Below, in pieces: positions 24,523-32,151 of a stretch of 45,854 nt of DNA. Position 1 is the first letter of the stretch. Every line of letters starts with the position of its first letter. A model generated the notes under the pieces. The model saw only the letters and a list, made by a program, of their open reading frames with translations. It made no database searches and was not told the origin of the DNA. The stretch spans positions 1 to 45,854 of the forward strand of contig NZ_MUMI01000080.1 in assembly GCF_002155975.1 (NCBI RefSeq). Direction: 5' to 3'. The DNA is from Amycolatopsis kentuckyensis (GTDB taxonomy: Bacteria > Actinomycetota > Actinomycetes > Mycobacteriales > Pseudonocardiaceae). Made by a program: the position numbers and the translations under genes.

Positions 24523-25437
24523 TCACACCTTGATCGCGCCGACCTGGTCCCGGATGGCGGTGTCGAGGTCGGTGGCGGTCAGCCCGAAGGTGTCCGCCGT
24601 TTCGGACGCGTCCAGGTGGAATGGCGCGTACCACTGGTAGTCCATCTCGGCCATCTCGCGGGCGATGGGCACGATCAGCCCGGCCGTGCGCATCGCGAAG
24701 CGGGGCAGCTGGATCAGTTTGATCGGCGGCCGGCCCGCGGCGACGGCGTAGCGGCGTGCGAGCTCGCGGATGGTGACGGCCGGTGGGGATGGCACGTGCC
24801 AGGCCCGGCCCCAGGCGCGTTCGTCCTGGGCCAGCGTGACCAGGGTTTCGGCCATGTCGCCGTTGAAGGTGAAGGTGTGCGGCATGTCGAGGTGGCCGGT
24901 GATCCACGCGGCGCGGCCCCTCTTCAGGGCCGGCTCGATGAGCAGGGAGTAGATGCCGTTGGCGTCCTTGCCGACGTAGTCGGAGCCGCGGACCTCGACG
25001 GTGCGGATGCCCGCGGCGAGGGCCTGTTCCCACATCCGTTTGCGCAGGCGGCCCTTGCGCCCGGTGGCGGCCATGGGGGTGTGCTCGGTCATCCGGCCGC
25101 CGGGCTGCGGTCCGTAGGCGTAGAGGCTGCCGGTCAGCGCCAGGACCGCGTCGTTGGCCTTGGCGGCGGCGATCGCCGCGGCCTGCAGGGGCGGCAGCAA
25201 GCGCTCCCACATCGTGTACGAGGGCGGGTTCGCGCAGTGGTAGATCACCTTCGCGCTGCGGGACAGCTGGGTCATTCGTGAGGGATCCGAGGCGTCCGCG
25301 GCGACCCGCTCGATCAGCGGGTGCGCGGGGCCGGAGCCGCTGCGCGTGACGATCCGGACGCTGTCGCCGCGCTCGACCAGCAGGCGCGCGACGTTCGTGC
25401 CGATGGAGCCGGCGCCGATGATGACATGTTCGGCCAT
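24523..25437 (-). CDS. NAD(P)-dependent epimerase/NmrA-type SDR protein
   Basis: 304 residues, extended short-chain dehydrogenase/epimerase. The N-terminal Rossmann motif is HVIIGAGSIGTNVARLL; SLYAYGP is the active-site region, with the YxxxK-like pair degenerate. The C-terminal half has no clear catalytic lysine, so it may bind rather than turn over a sugar nucleotide, as in NmrA-like or complex I-linked members. AAGGAG lies before ATG 25437. It is expressed divergently from a TetR gene with two palindromic operators between them. Epimerase-like 'COE' proteins are also ECF41 partners, but I see no TGTCAC promoter here. Confidence 0.82.
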   Translation of the reverse strand: MAEHVIIGAGSIGTNVARLLVERGDSVRIVTRSGSGPAHPLIERVAADASDPSRMTQLSRSAKVIYHCANPPSYTMWERLLPPLQAAAIAAAKANDAVLALTGSLYAYGPQPGGRMTEHTPMAATGRKGRLRKRMWEQALAAGIRTVEVRGSDYVGKDANGIYSLLIEPALKRGRAAWITGHLDMPHTFTFNGDMAETLVTLAQDERAWGRAWHVPSPPAVTIRELARRYAVAAGRPPIKLIQLPRFAMRTAGLIVPIAREMAEMDYQWYAPFHLDASETADTFGLTATDLDTAIRDQVGAIKV

Positions 25438-25477
25438 GGCGGGTTTTCTCCTTGAGCGCTTGCGATCCGGTCGGACT

Positions 25478-25508
25478 TCTAACAGTGTTAGATTTCCTAA
25501 CGTCGTTA
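25478..25508. promoter_or_regulatory. Two TAAC-palindrome TetR operators
   Basis: TCTAACA-G-TGTTAGA (25478-25492) and TAACG-T-CGTTA (25498-25508) are both perfect palindromes about a single central base. Their centres at 25485 and 25503 are 18 bases apart. They lie between the divergent epimerase-like and TetR genes, the classical place for a TetR operator controlling both. Confidence 0.8.
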
Positions 25509-25548
25509 ACTTAGCCACGTCGAGATGTCGTCGTCAAGGGCAGGCGGC

Positions 25549-25564
25549 TAGTGTCCGGGGACAC
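25549..25564 (+). promoter_or_regulatory. TetR promoter with GTGTCC/GGACAC inverted repeat
   Basis: TAGTGT (25549-25554) is a TANNNT -10 box that overlaps a 14-base inverted repeat GTGTCC-GG-GGACAC (25551-25564). With transcription beginning near 25561, ATG 25587 rather than GTG 25551 becomes the start. Confidence 0.45.
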
Positions 25565-25586
25565 CACCGAAGCGAAGTTGCGGAGC

Positions 25587-26189
25587 ATGCCGACCAGCAC
25601 GAGACGGGCCCGGGAACGGGCGAGCACCCGCGAACGGATCATCGAGGTCGCGCTGCACGTCCTCGAGACCGAAGGCGTCGCGGCGCTGACGATCCGGCGC
25701 ATCGCGACCGACATCGAATACTCCGCACCCGTTGTCTACCAGCACTTCGCCAACAAGGACGCGCTCGTGCTGGAGTTGGTCGCGCACGGCCACCGCCTGA
25801 TGCTGGGCGAGTTCCGGCAGGCCGCCGAGGAGCCCGGTATCGACCGGCGCATGATGCGCATCGCGTCCGAGTACGTCCGGTTCGCCTGCGAGCACCCCCA
25901 CCTCTACGAGGTGATGAACGGCGCAGTGGTCGACGCGGACGAGCGCCGGCGCGCCGCGGAACCGGCCATCGCCGTCCTGAACGAACTGCTCGCCGCCTGG
26001 TCGGACGCCCACGACGTGGTCCTGGCCGACCCCGACGAGGCCTGCGAGATCATCTGGGGCACGCTCTACGGCATAGCCTCGCTCGGCTATCGCGGCACAG
26101 TCGGCAATGCGCGCGCCCGGCGGCTCGCCGAGCAGGCGCTCCGCGCGATCCTTCTCGGCTGGCGAACCGAGGCACCGGGAAACGGGTAG
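25587..26189 (+). CDS. TetR-family transcriptional regulator
   Basis: 200 residues. N-terminal helix-turn-helix: ALTIRRIATDIEYSAPVVYQHFANKDAL (about residues 31-58), with the canonical 'VYQHF' recognition-helix end. The C-terminal ligand domain is of the WHG type, with EYVRFACEHPHLYEVMNG. Divergent from the epimerase-like gene across the paired TAAC palindromes, which it probably binds. Its end converges with the S8-tail-like gene, 19 bases apart. Confidence 0.9.
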   Translation: MPTSTRRARERASTRERIIEVALHVLETEGVAALTIRRIATDIEYSAPVVYQHFANKDALVLELVAHGHRLMLGEFRQAAEEPGIDRRMMRIASEYVRFACEHPHLYEVMNGAVVDADERRRAAEPAIAVLNELLAAWSDAHDVVLADPDEACEIIWGTLYGIASLGYRGTVGNARARRLAEQALRAILLGWRTEAPGNG

Positions 26190-26208
26190 TCCGGCACCGC
26201 AACCGGTG

Positions 26209-28287
26209 TCAGCGGAGCCGGTAAGCGTGAATGATGCTCTGGACCGTGGTGTTCCCGTCGGCATCGGCGGCTTCCGCACGCAGGGATACAGATCCGGTCG
26301 CCGGGTGGCGGAGCTCGGCGTTGTACCGGCCGTCCTGCCCGCTCACCTTCGCGGGCTGCCAGCTGATGCCACCGTCGTAGGACGATTCGACCTCCAGGCC
26401 GGCGATCGCGGCGGGACCGTCCTGCCGGGACACGGTGACCGGGACGGTGAAGGTGCCGCCGCCCGGCGCGCTGTTGGCCAGGTCCACCGCCGGGGCGTAC
26501 CGCACCTCCAGCAGCGGCAGCGCTCGGCTCGGTCCCTGGACGTATCCGCTGCGGAAGGTCCATTCGGCGGAGACCTTGGTGGACAACGGCGCCCAGGGTT
26601 CGTCGCGCTCCGCCTCGGTGGTCAGCCGGTAGCCGGCCTCTTCGGTCGGCGCCACGAACACCGCGCGCCCGGGAGTCGCCTGGCTACCGAAAAGCCGGCC
26701 TTCGCGGTAGAGCGTGGTGCTGCCGCGGTCACCCGGCGCGTCCAGGTCGGCGGTTCCGGTGTGCCCGGCACCGTCGGAGAACAACGGGATGCTGATGTCG
26801 ATCTCCTGCGTGGTGCGTGCGGCCCAGGGAAAGTCGGCCGGATAGGCGCGCTTGCCGCGGAAGCCGGGGCCGGTGACCGCACCGTTCCAGGCCAGCCGGT
26901 CGCTTTTGCCCGCCGCGAAGAGCTCCTCGCCGCGCAGGTCACCGCCGGCGCTCGGAGTTTGGCTCACCAGCGCATTGAGGAAGGCCCAGGTGCCCGGCGT
27001 GTAGTACTCCTGGCGTTCCGCCCGCACGAGCCCCGGTGTTCCGTAGCCCAGCCGGGACGTTCCCAGGCTTACCCCCGCCACCCGGTGGATCGCGTGCAGC
27101 TGGGGCGGGGACTCCGCCGAGTAGCCGTGGAAAGCCATGGTCACCGCCGCGAGCTCGGACTTGCGCACCGAGTGCTCGAGTTGGGCCGGGACCCGCCCGG
27201 TGGCCGGAAAGGACAGTTCGTAGGCGTCCCGGATTTCCGGACGGGCGATCACGGCCGCGGTGCCGTCACCGGTCCGGGCCAGCGCGGCGAACCGGGCGGC
27301 GTTCGCGCCGGCGATCTGGACGGTCGGCAGGGCCAGTGCCTCGGCGGCCTTGGCGCCGGTCAGTTCCCCGGTCGGTTTCGCCGCGGCCGCGATTCGGCTG
27401 CCCGGCTGCCCCGCCAGCTCCGTACCCTGGCGCACCGCGTCGGCAGAAGGCAGCCAAGCGGCCACCATCGCGCCACCGTGTTCGCGCACCGCGGCGACCC
27501 GTTCGGCCAGCGTCTCCGGGGTGGTGTCCCAGGGCAGTTCGAGTACCGCCAGCCGGTCGCGCACCTCGACTCCGGCCAGGTCCTCCTGGCGACCCGCGCC
27601 GCCGAACGCCAGCGCGGGCGTCCGTGACCCCACCGGCAGGGGTGCGCCGACCGCCGTGGTGGGGACCGGGAAGCGGTCCGGCTGTTCGCCGAACAGCTCC
27701 AGCCGCGGTTGTTCCAGGCGGTGGCTGGCGCCGAAGTAGAAGGCGGCCGACGAGGTACCCGGCAGGGTGCCGGCGAACATCTCGTGGAAGCGCTGGTCGA
27801 ACGGGAACAACAGGGACTGCGTCTGGTCGGCGCCCAGGCGCACTCCCATCTCGACCAGCGAACTGCCCCCGGTCACCTCGGGCTGGTCGACGTTCGCGGT
27901 GACCTTCGCGGTCTGGCGGGTGTCCAGGGTGACGGTGGTGTTGCGCGTCAGGTTGAGCTCCGGGTGGGCCATCGCGGCCATCGAGGGGTCCAGCCCGGGG
28001 CGCGGGGTGATCAGGCTGCCCACCAGCGCGTAACGGTCAGCGGGCAGCCGTAGGGTGCTGCCCGCGGGCACGTCGCGCATACGGCCGCCACCGCTGAGGC
28101 TGATCACGTCGATCGTCGCGCGCGAGTTCGCGGTCGCCACGGCGCCGTTGCGGTCGATCATGCGCAGCGTCAGCTGGTAGACCGGTGCCGCCACCGCCTG
28201 GACGCCCGATACCGCCAGCAGTCCCGATACCAGTGCAGCACTCAGTAAACCGGTTCGCCGGAGATGCGTGCTTGCCCGAGTCGTCAA
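26209..28287 (-). CDS. Secreted protein resembling the non-catalytic C-terminal part of actinobacterial S8 peptidases
   Basis: 692 residues from TTG 28287. Signal peptide: LLSAALVSGLLAVSGVQAVAA, cleavage near residue 35. What follows (LTLRMIDRNG, VPAGSTLRLPADRYALVGSL, NLTRNTTVTLDTRQTAKVTANV) is the beta-sandwich region normally found after the protease domain in large Streptomyces-type subtilisin-like proteins. No Asp/His/Ser catalytic triad motif (DTG, HGT, GTSM) can be found, so the protease domain is absent. The C-terminal Ig-like segment (SYDGGISWQPAKVSG) is a carbohydrate- or cell-surface-type module. AGAGG stands about 9 bases before the TTG. Transcribed away from the metallopeptidase/CHAT operon; whether it belongs to it is open. 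Confidence 0.6.
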   Translation of the reverse strand: MTTRASTHLRRTGLLSAALVSGLLAVSGVQAVAAPVYQLTLRMIDRNGAVATANSRATIDVISLSGGGRMRDVPAGSTLRLPADRYALVGSLITPRPGLDPSMAAMAHPELNLTRNTTVTLDTRQTAKVTANVDQPEVTGGSSLVEMGVRLGADQTQSLLFPFDQRFHEMFAGTLPGTSSAAFYFGASHRLEQPRLELFGEQPDRFPVPTTAVGAPLPVGSRTPALAFGGAGRQEDLAGVEVRDRLAVLELPWDTTPETLAERVAAVREHGGAMVAAWLPSADAVRQGTELAGQPGSRIAAAAKPTGELTGAKAAEALALPTVQIAGANAARFAALARTGDGTAAVIARPEIRDAYELSFPATGRVPAQLEHSVRKSELAAVTMAFHGYSAESPPQLHAIHRVAGVSLGTSRLGYGTPGLVRAERQEYYTPGTWAFLNALVSQTPSAGGDLRGEELFAAGKSDRLAWNGAVTGPGFRGKRAYPADFPWAARTTQEIDISIPLFSDGAGHTGTADLDAPGDRGSTTLYREGRLFGSQATPGRAVFVAPTEEAGYRLTTEAERDEPWAPLSTKVSAEWTFRSGYVQGPSRALPLLEVRYAPAVDLANSAPGGGTFTVPVTVSRQDGPAAIAGLEVESSYDGGISWQPAKVSGQDGRYNAELRHPATGSVSLRAEAADADGNTTVQSIIHAYRLR

Positions 28288-28685
28288 TCCACTGCCTCTC
28301 GCTCGATGAGTGGACCATGTACCTCGTATTCGCTCGCGGGCGAAAACGGGTTCACGCGGTCCCGGCACAGCGGGCTCTCGCCCGTCGCGAGAGGACGCCG
28401 GCGCGCGAGCGGACGTGAGACGGCGATCGTCGGTGTCACCGGAGTGGTTGTCGCTGCGGGGTATGGGTTCGCGCCACCTAGATAGGATCGTGACGGCTCG
28501 ACGACGATCCTTCGTCGCTTCTCCGTGCGGTGGACGAAGTGGAAAAGGCCCGTCTGGTGTGGCAGGCGATGGCGCGAAGTGTGGCACCGCACGGCGACGA
28601 CAGCACGGTGATCTCTGGGGGCGGGGTGTAACCAACCGCGTTCCTCCGGCGACTCATCGGTGACGACGAGCACGCGGGAGGGAAC
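28288..28685. other. 398-bp region upstream of the protease/NTPase operon
   Basis: Between the divergent secreted-protein gene and the operon. It contains TAGGAT (28483-28488), a possible -10 box reading toward the operon, and a 33-codon ORF (28530-28631). Nothing else recognisable is seen. Confidence 0.5.
28530..28631 (+). CDS. Possible 33-residue peptide ahead of the operon
   Basis: GTG at 28530 opens a frame of 33 codons ending TAA 28631, with good third-position G/C use and a plausible helix (VDEVEKARLVWQAMARSVAP) followed by a short polar GGG tail. It stops 54 bases before the metallopeptidase-like gene and has no clear ribosome binding site. It may be a small signalling or substrate peptide of the system, or a chance ORF. 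Confidence 0.4.
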   Translation: MDEVEKARLVWQAMARSVAPHGDDSTVISGGGV

Positions 28686-30038
28686 GTGGCTTCGGCGGCC
28701 GCGACGATCGGCGGCGATGTCGGGCGGCTGACCCGCCGGGTCGCGCGCAGCAGGACAGCCGTGGATGCGCTCGCCGCGCAGATCCGCGGCTGGCTGGACC
28801 TGCGCCGGGGGGATCCGCTGTTCCACCGGTTCGCCTCGCATCTGCACACGCTGGACACCGTCCTGAGCCGGATGCTCGACCGGCTCGCCGTCGAGCTCGC
28901 CGTCGAGGCGCCGGACACCGCCGCCGGGTACGAACGGTGCCGGCGCGCCGATCGTGGGCTGGCCACGGTGCGGCGGTTGTTCCTCTGGTACGCCGAGAAG
29001 TACGACCAGCGCCTGCCGGACGGTCATCCCGCCGTGCTCGGGGCCGCCGACGAGCTCGCCCGCAGTTGCTGGGGTGAGGGGTTCGCCGCGCTGAAGCGCA
29101 AGCCGCCGACCGGGCCGCTGTGTTTCGTCGACAACCGGGTGGACGCCCTCGCCCGGCGCCGCTGCGAAGTCCCCTCGGAGCTGCGGCCCGCGGTCGACGA
29201 TCCGGTCGCCGAGTTCGTCGACCGGCTGCCGATCCCGGTGATCGCGCTGCCCGAAACCGCGGTGCGCGAAGGCTGGTGGCTCGTGCTCGCCGCCCACGAG
29301 ACCGGCCACCACGTGCTGCTGGACCTCGACCTCGCCGGCGCCGTCCGCGCGGCCCTGCGCGACGCCGTCCGGCCTGACTTGGTTCAGGACTGGACCCGAT
29401 GGCACAACGAGGTTTTCGCCGATCTGTACTCGGTGCTCATGGTCGGCCCGGCCGCGGCCTGGGCGATCGACGAGCTGCAGTACGGCCCACCGGAACACCT
29501 GCTCCGTCCTCGTGGCGGCTACCCGGCGCCGCTGGTCCGGCTCGCCTTCCTCGGCGAGACGCTCAAGGCGCTCGGCGCGCCGGATGACGTTCCCGACGCC
29601 GCCGTGGCCGCCGCGGCCGAGGACGCCGCCGCGGCCACGCACCTGGCCGTGCTGCCCGACGTCGTGCACGCGCTGCTCGACGTTCGGCTCGGCACCGGCA
29701 CCTTGCGCTCGCTCGCACTCGACGAGGTCGTCACCCCCGGGCAGCGCCTGCGGTCGTGGGCGGCGCAGCTGACCCGGCCCGAGCCGGCGATCGGCGCGCT
29801 CGGCTCGCCGGAAGCGCCGCGCGTGCTCGCCGCCGCGGCCGTGCACCGCTATCGTGCGCTCACCAGCGCCGGCAAGGACGACGCGCTGGGAGCGTTGCAC
29901 ACCGGTACGGTGTCGACGCTGGCGCGCAGTGGCGCACCGGGAGTGCTCGCGCCGCCTGGGGAACCGGAACTCGAGGAGCTGGCCGACGCGTTGGGTGAGC
30001 TGCTCGTCGAAAGGGCCGCCGACGGTGAACCTGCCTAG
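28686..30038 (+). CDS. HETGH metallopeptidase-like protein, first gene of the operon
   Basis: 450 residues, cytoplasmic. It holds HETGH (H204, E205, H208) and a downstream WHNEVFADL segment, where E242 is the probable third zinc ligand, 34 residues after the second histidine. This is the gluzincin-like pattern of a zinc protease. The N-terminal half is helical without a recognised family and may bind partners. GTG 28686 has GGGAGG 4 bases upstream. The end overlaps the next gene by 14 bases, so translation is coupled. In the operon it would give a second protease beside the caspase-like one, perhaps acting on, or activated by, the NTPase assembly. Substrate unknown. Confidence 0.78.
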   Translation: MASAAATIGGDVGRLTRRVARSRTAVDALAAQIRGWLDLRRGDPLFHRFASHLHTLDTVLSRMLDRLAVELAVEAPDTAAGYERCRRADRGLATVRRLFLWYAEKYDQRLPDGHPAVLGAADELARSCWGEGFAALKRKPPTGPLCFVDNRVDALARRRCEVPSELRPAVDDPVAEFVDRLPIPVIALPETAVREGWWLVLAAHETGHHVLLDLDLAGAVRAALRDAVRPDLVQDWTRWHNEVFADLYSVLMVGPAAAWAIDELQYGPPEHLLRPRGGYPAPLVRLAFLGETLKALGAPDDVPDAAVAAAAEDAAAATHLAVLPDVVHALLDVRLGTGTLRSLALDEVVTPGQRLRSWAAQLTRPEPAIGALGSPEAPRVLAAAAVHRYRALTSAGKDDALGALHTGTVSTLARSGAPGVLAPPGEPELEELADALGELLVERAADGEPA

Positions 30039-32151
30039 AATCGTCATCGACGTCGCGCCGCGCGGGCCGGGCTGGCTCGTGCGGGTCTCCGGCGATGGCC
30101 TCTCGGCGGAGTTCGCCATGGAGTCGATGACCGTCGACTGCGACGACCGCGAGCTGACCGTGCCCCACCGGGGCGAAATCGACGGGGTCGAGCTGGGCAA
30201 GCGGCTGACCCGGATCGAGAACCGGCGCACCGGCGACGGAGACGTCTACGCCTACGGGGAATGGCTGTTCACCTGCCTGCTCGAACCGGTGTGGGCCGAT
30301 ATCGTCGACCTGCCGTGCGTCAAGGAGGCGAAGGGCGTCGAGCTCGCGTTGCGCTGGCCGCTCGACCAGGTCGTGCTGCACCAGATGACCTGGGAAGCCA
30401 TGTGCCACAACGGGATCCCGCTGGCGAACGACGCCGGGCTGCTGGTCGGCATCACCCGGCTGGTCCCGAGGCAGGCTCGTGCGCTGGACACGATCCAGCG
30501 AACGCCGCGGGTGCTGTTCGCGGTCGGCGGCGCACTGCTGGACGACACGATCCGGCCCGGCGCGATGTTCATGGGGCTGCTGCGAGCCTTCGACGCCGAC
30601 GGCGTGTGCGCCGCGAAGGCCGTGCAAGGCGTCAAGGTCGAGGACCTGGCCCGGCACTGCGCGGAATTCCAGCCGGACGTGGTCCACCTCGTGGCGCACG
30701 GCGACGTGGTCGACGGCCGTGGCGCGATCCGGCTGGCCGACGGCTGGGCGAACGCGGACGTCCTCGTGCCCGCGCTGACCAGCGGCGGCGCAAGCCCGAT
30801 CGCCGTCGTGCTCAGCGCGTGCCGCACCGGATCCGGGGAGACCGCGGAGCCGATGCCGTCGGGCCCGCTGGCCGCCGAGCTGGTGGCGCGGGGCATCCCG
30901 ATCGTGTCGGCGGTCGCGGGCGAGGTCAGCGAGCAGGCGTGCCGCCTCTACAGCCGCCGCCTGGTCGAAGCGATCAGCGACGGGACTCCGCTGGCCAAGG
31001 CCGTCGCCGAGGGGCGCCGGGCCGCGCTGAGCCGGATCGAGCCGGGACGGCAGCTGGACTGGGCGATGCCCGCGCTGTTCGTCGCCGAGTCGGTGGCGCC
31101 GGACTTCCGCCCGGTGAACCGCGAAGCCGCGGCATGGCTGATCAAGGCCGCCCGGGACCTGCAGCTGCGGCAGGCACCGGTGTTCATCGGCCGCGCCGCG
31201 ATCCTCGAGCACGTGGACGACATGTTCGACCTGCGCCGCCCGCTCGGGGTGATCGGCGTGGTGCGGCACGGCTCGCTGTCCGGCCTCGGCGGTACGCGGC
31301 TGCTCCGGGAGATGGGCTACCAGCTGCTGATGCGCGGACACGTCCCGCTGGTGCTGGGACCGTACGCGCCGACGAAATCGCCCGCGGACCTGCGTGGCTT
31401 CGTGGCCGAGGTGTTCGGTTCGGTGCTGAGGCTGGCCGAAGAATTCGAGCTCACGCTGCCCCGCTTCAAGCTCCTCGATCCGTACTACCCCGAGAGCGTG
31501 CAGGAAGGCTCGCTGGAGGCGCTGACGCTGGCCCTCGACGGGTTCGTCCGTGCTCCCGACCGGCTCGTGGCCGGTCTGGTCCGGCTGTCGCTCGGCCACG
31601 ACCTCGCGGCGTTCGCCGAGGTGACCGAGGCGCTGGGAGAGCCGTTCGGGACACACAGCAGAGTGGTGCTGCTCGCGGACGAAATCCACCGCTGGCCGTT
31701 CGTCGAGGAGCTGATCGCGATCCTGCGAGAGGCGGGCGAGAAGGGCCTCGGCCGTCCGGACCGCGCCGCGCCCTTCGTGTTCACCGCTTCGCTGGCGGAA
31801 AACGAATGCGGACCATTGCTGAGGTCGTTCAGTGAAGTCAAATACGGCCAGCCCGGCTACGCCTTCCCGCCGCTGGAGGCGCTGGACGACGACGAGGCGC
31901 TGCTCGGGTTCCAGTGGATCCTGCTCAATCCCTGGCGGCGCGACACCGAGGCCGAGCGCAAGGTCTACGCGGCCAAGCCCGACGCCGACCGGGACTTCGT
32001 GCGGTCGCTGTTCGACATGCTCGACGGCAAGCCCGCACACGTCCGCAACCCGTTGTTCTACAAGGTCGCGCATTCGCTGCAGCTGAGCGGTGCCTTCGTC
32101 GCCGACGACGATTTCGCCACCTGGACCCGCTACCTGGGGCTGATGCGATGA
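30025..32151 (+). CDS. CHAT (caspase-like) protease fused to a degenerate P-loop domain
   Basis: 708 residues from GTG 30025. The CHAT domain covers about residues 60-360: the conserved LxxxMTWEAM region, the PRVLFAVGG strand, the catalytic histidine H225 in LVAHGD and the catalytic cysteine C266 in VVLSACRTGSG. The second half (about 375-700) begins FIGRAAILEHVDDMF and has a glycine-rich loop GSLSGLGGTRLL that lacks the lysine of a Walker A motif, plus a Walker B-like RVVLLADEIHRW. It is thus a probably inactive STAND-like module. CHAT proteases cleave proteins, often gasdermins or toxins, in bacterial defence and programmed death. It overlaps the neighbouring genes on both sides. Confidence 0.88.
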   Translation: MNLPRIVIDVAPRGPGWLVRVSGDGLSAEFAMESMTVDCDDRELTVPHRGEIDGVELGKRLTRIENRRTGDGDVYAYGEWLFTCLLEPVWADIVDLPCVKEAKGVELALRWPLDQVVLHQMTWEAMCHNGIPLANDAGLLVGITRLVPRQARALDTIQRTPRVLFAVGGALLDDTIRPGAMFMGLLRAFDADGVCAAKAVQGVKVEDLARHCAEFQPDVVHLVAHGDVVDGRGAIRLADGWANADVLVPALTSGGASPIAVVLSACRTGSGETAEPMPSGPLAAELVARGIPIVSAVAGEVSEQACRLYSRRLVEAISDGTPLAKAVAEGRRAALSRIEPGRQLDWAMPALFVAESVAPDFRPVNREAAAWLIKAARDLQLRQAPVFIGRAAILEHVDDMFDLRRPLGVIGVVRHGSLSGLGGTRLLREMGYQLLMRGHVPLVLGPYAPTKSPADLRGFVAEVFGSVLRLAEEFELTLPRFKLLDPYYPESVQEGSLEALTLALDGFVRAPDRLVAGLVRLSLGHDLAAFAEVTEALGEPFGTHSRVVLLADEIHRWPFVEELIAILREAGEKGLGRPDRAAPFVFTASLAENECGPLLRSFSEVKYGQPGYAFPPLEALDDDEALLGFQWILLNPWRRDTEAERKVYAAKPDADRDFVRSLFDMLDGKPAHVRNPLFYKVAHSLQLSGAFVADDDFATWTRYLGLMR

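Noticed and set aside
28284..30230. 648-codon minus-strand frame across the metallopeptidase gene
   Set aside because: It opposes the HETGH gene, which has a ribosome binding site, motifs and operon coupling.
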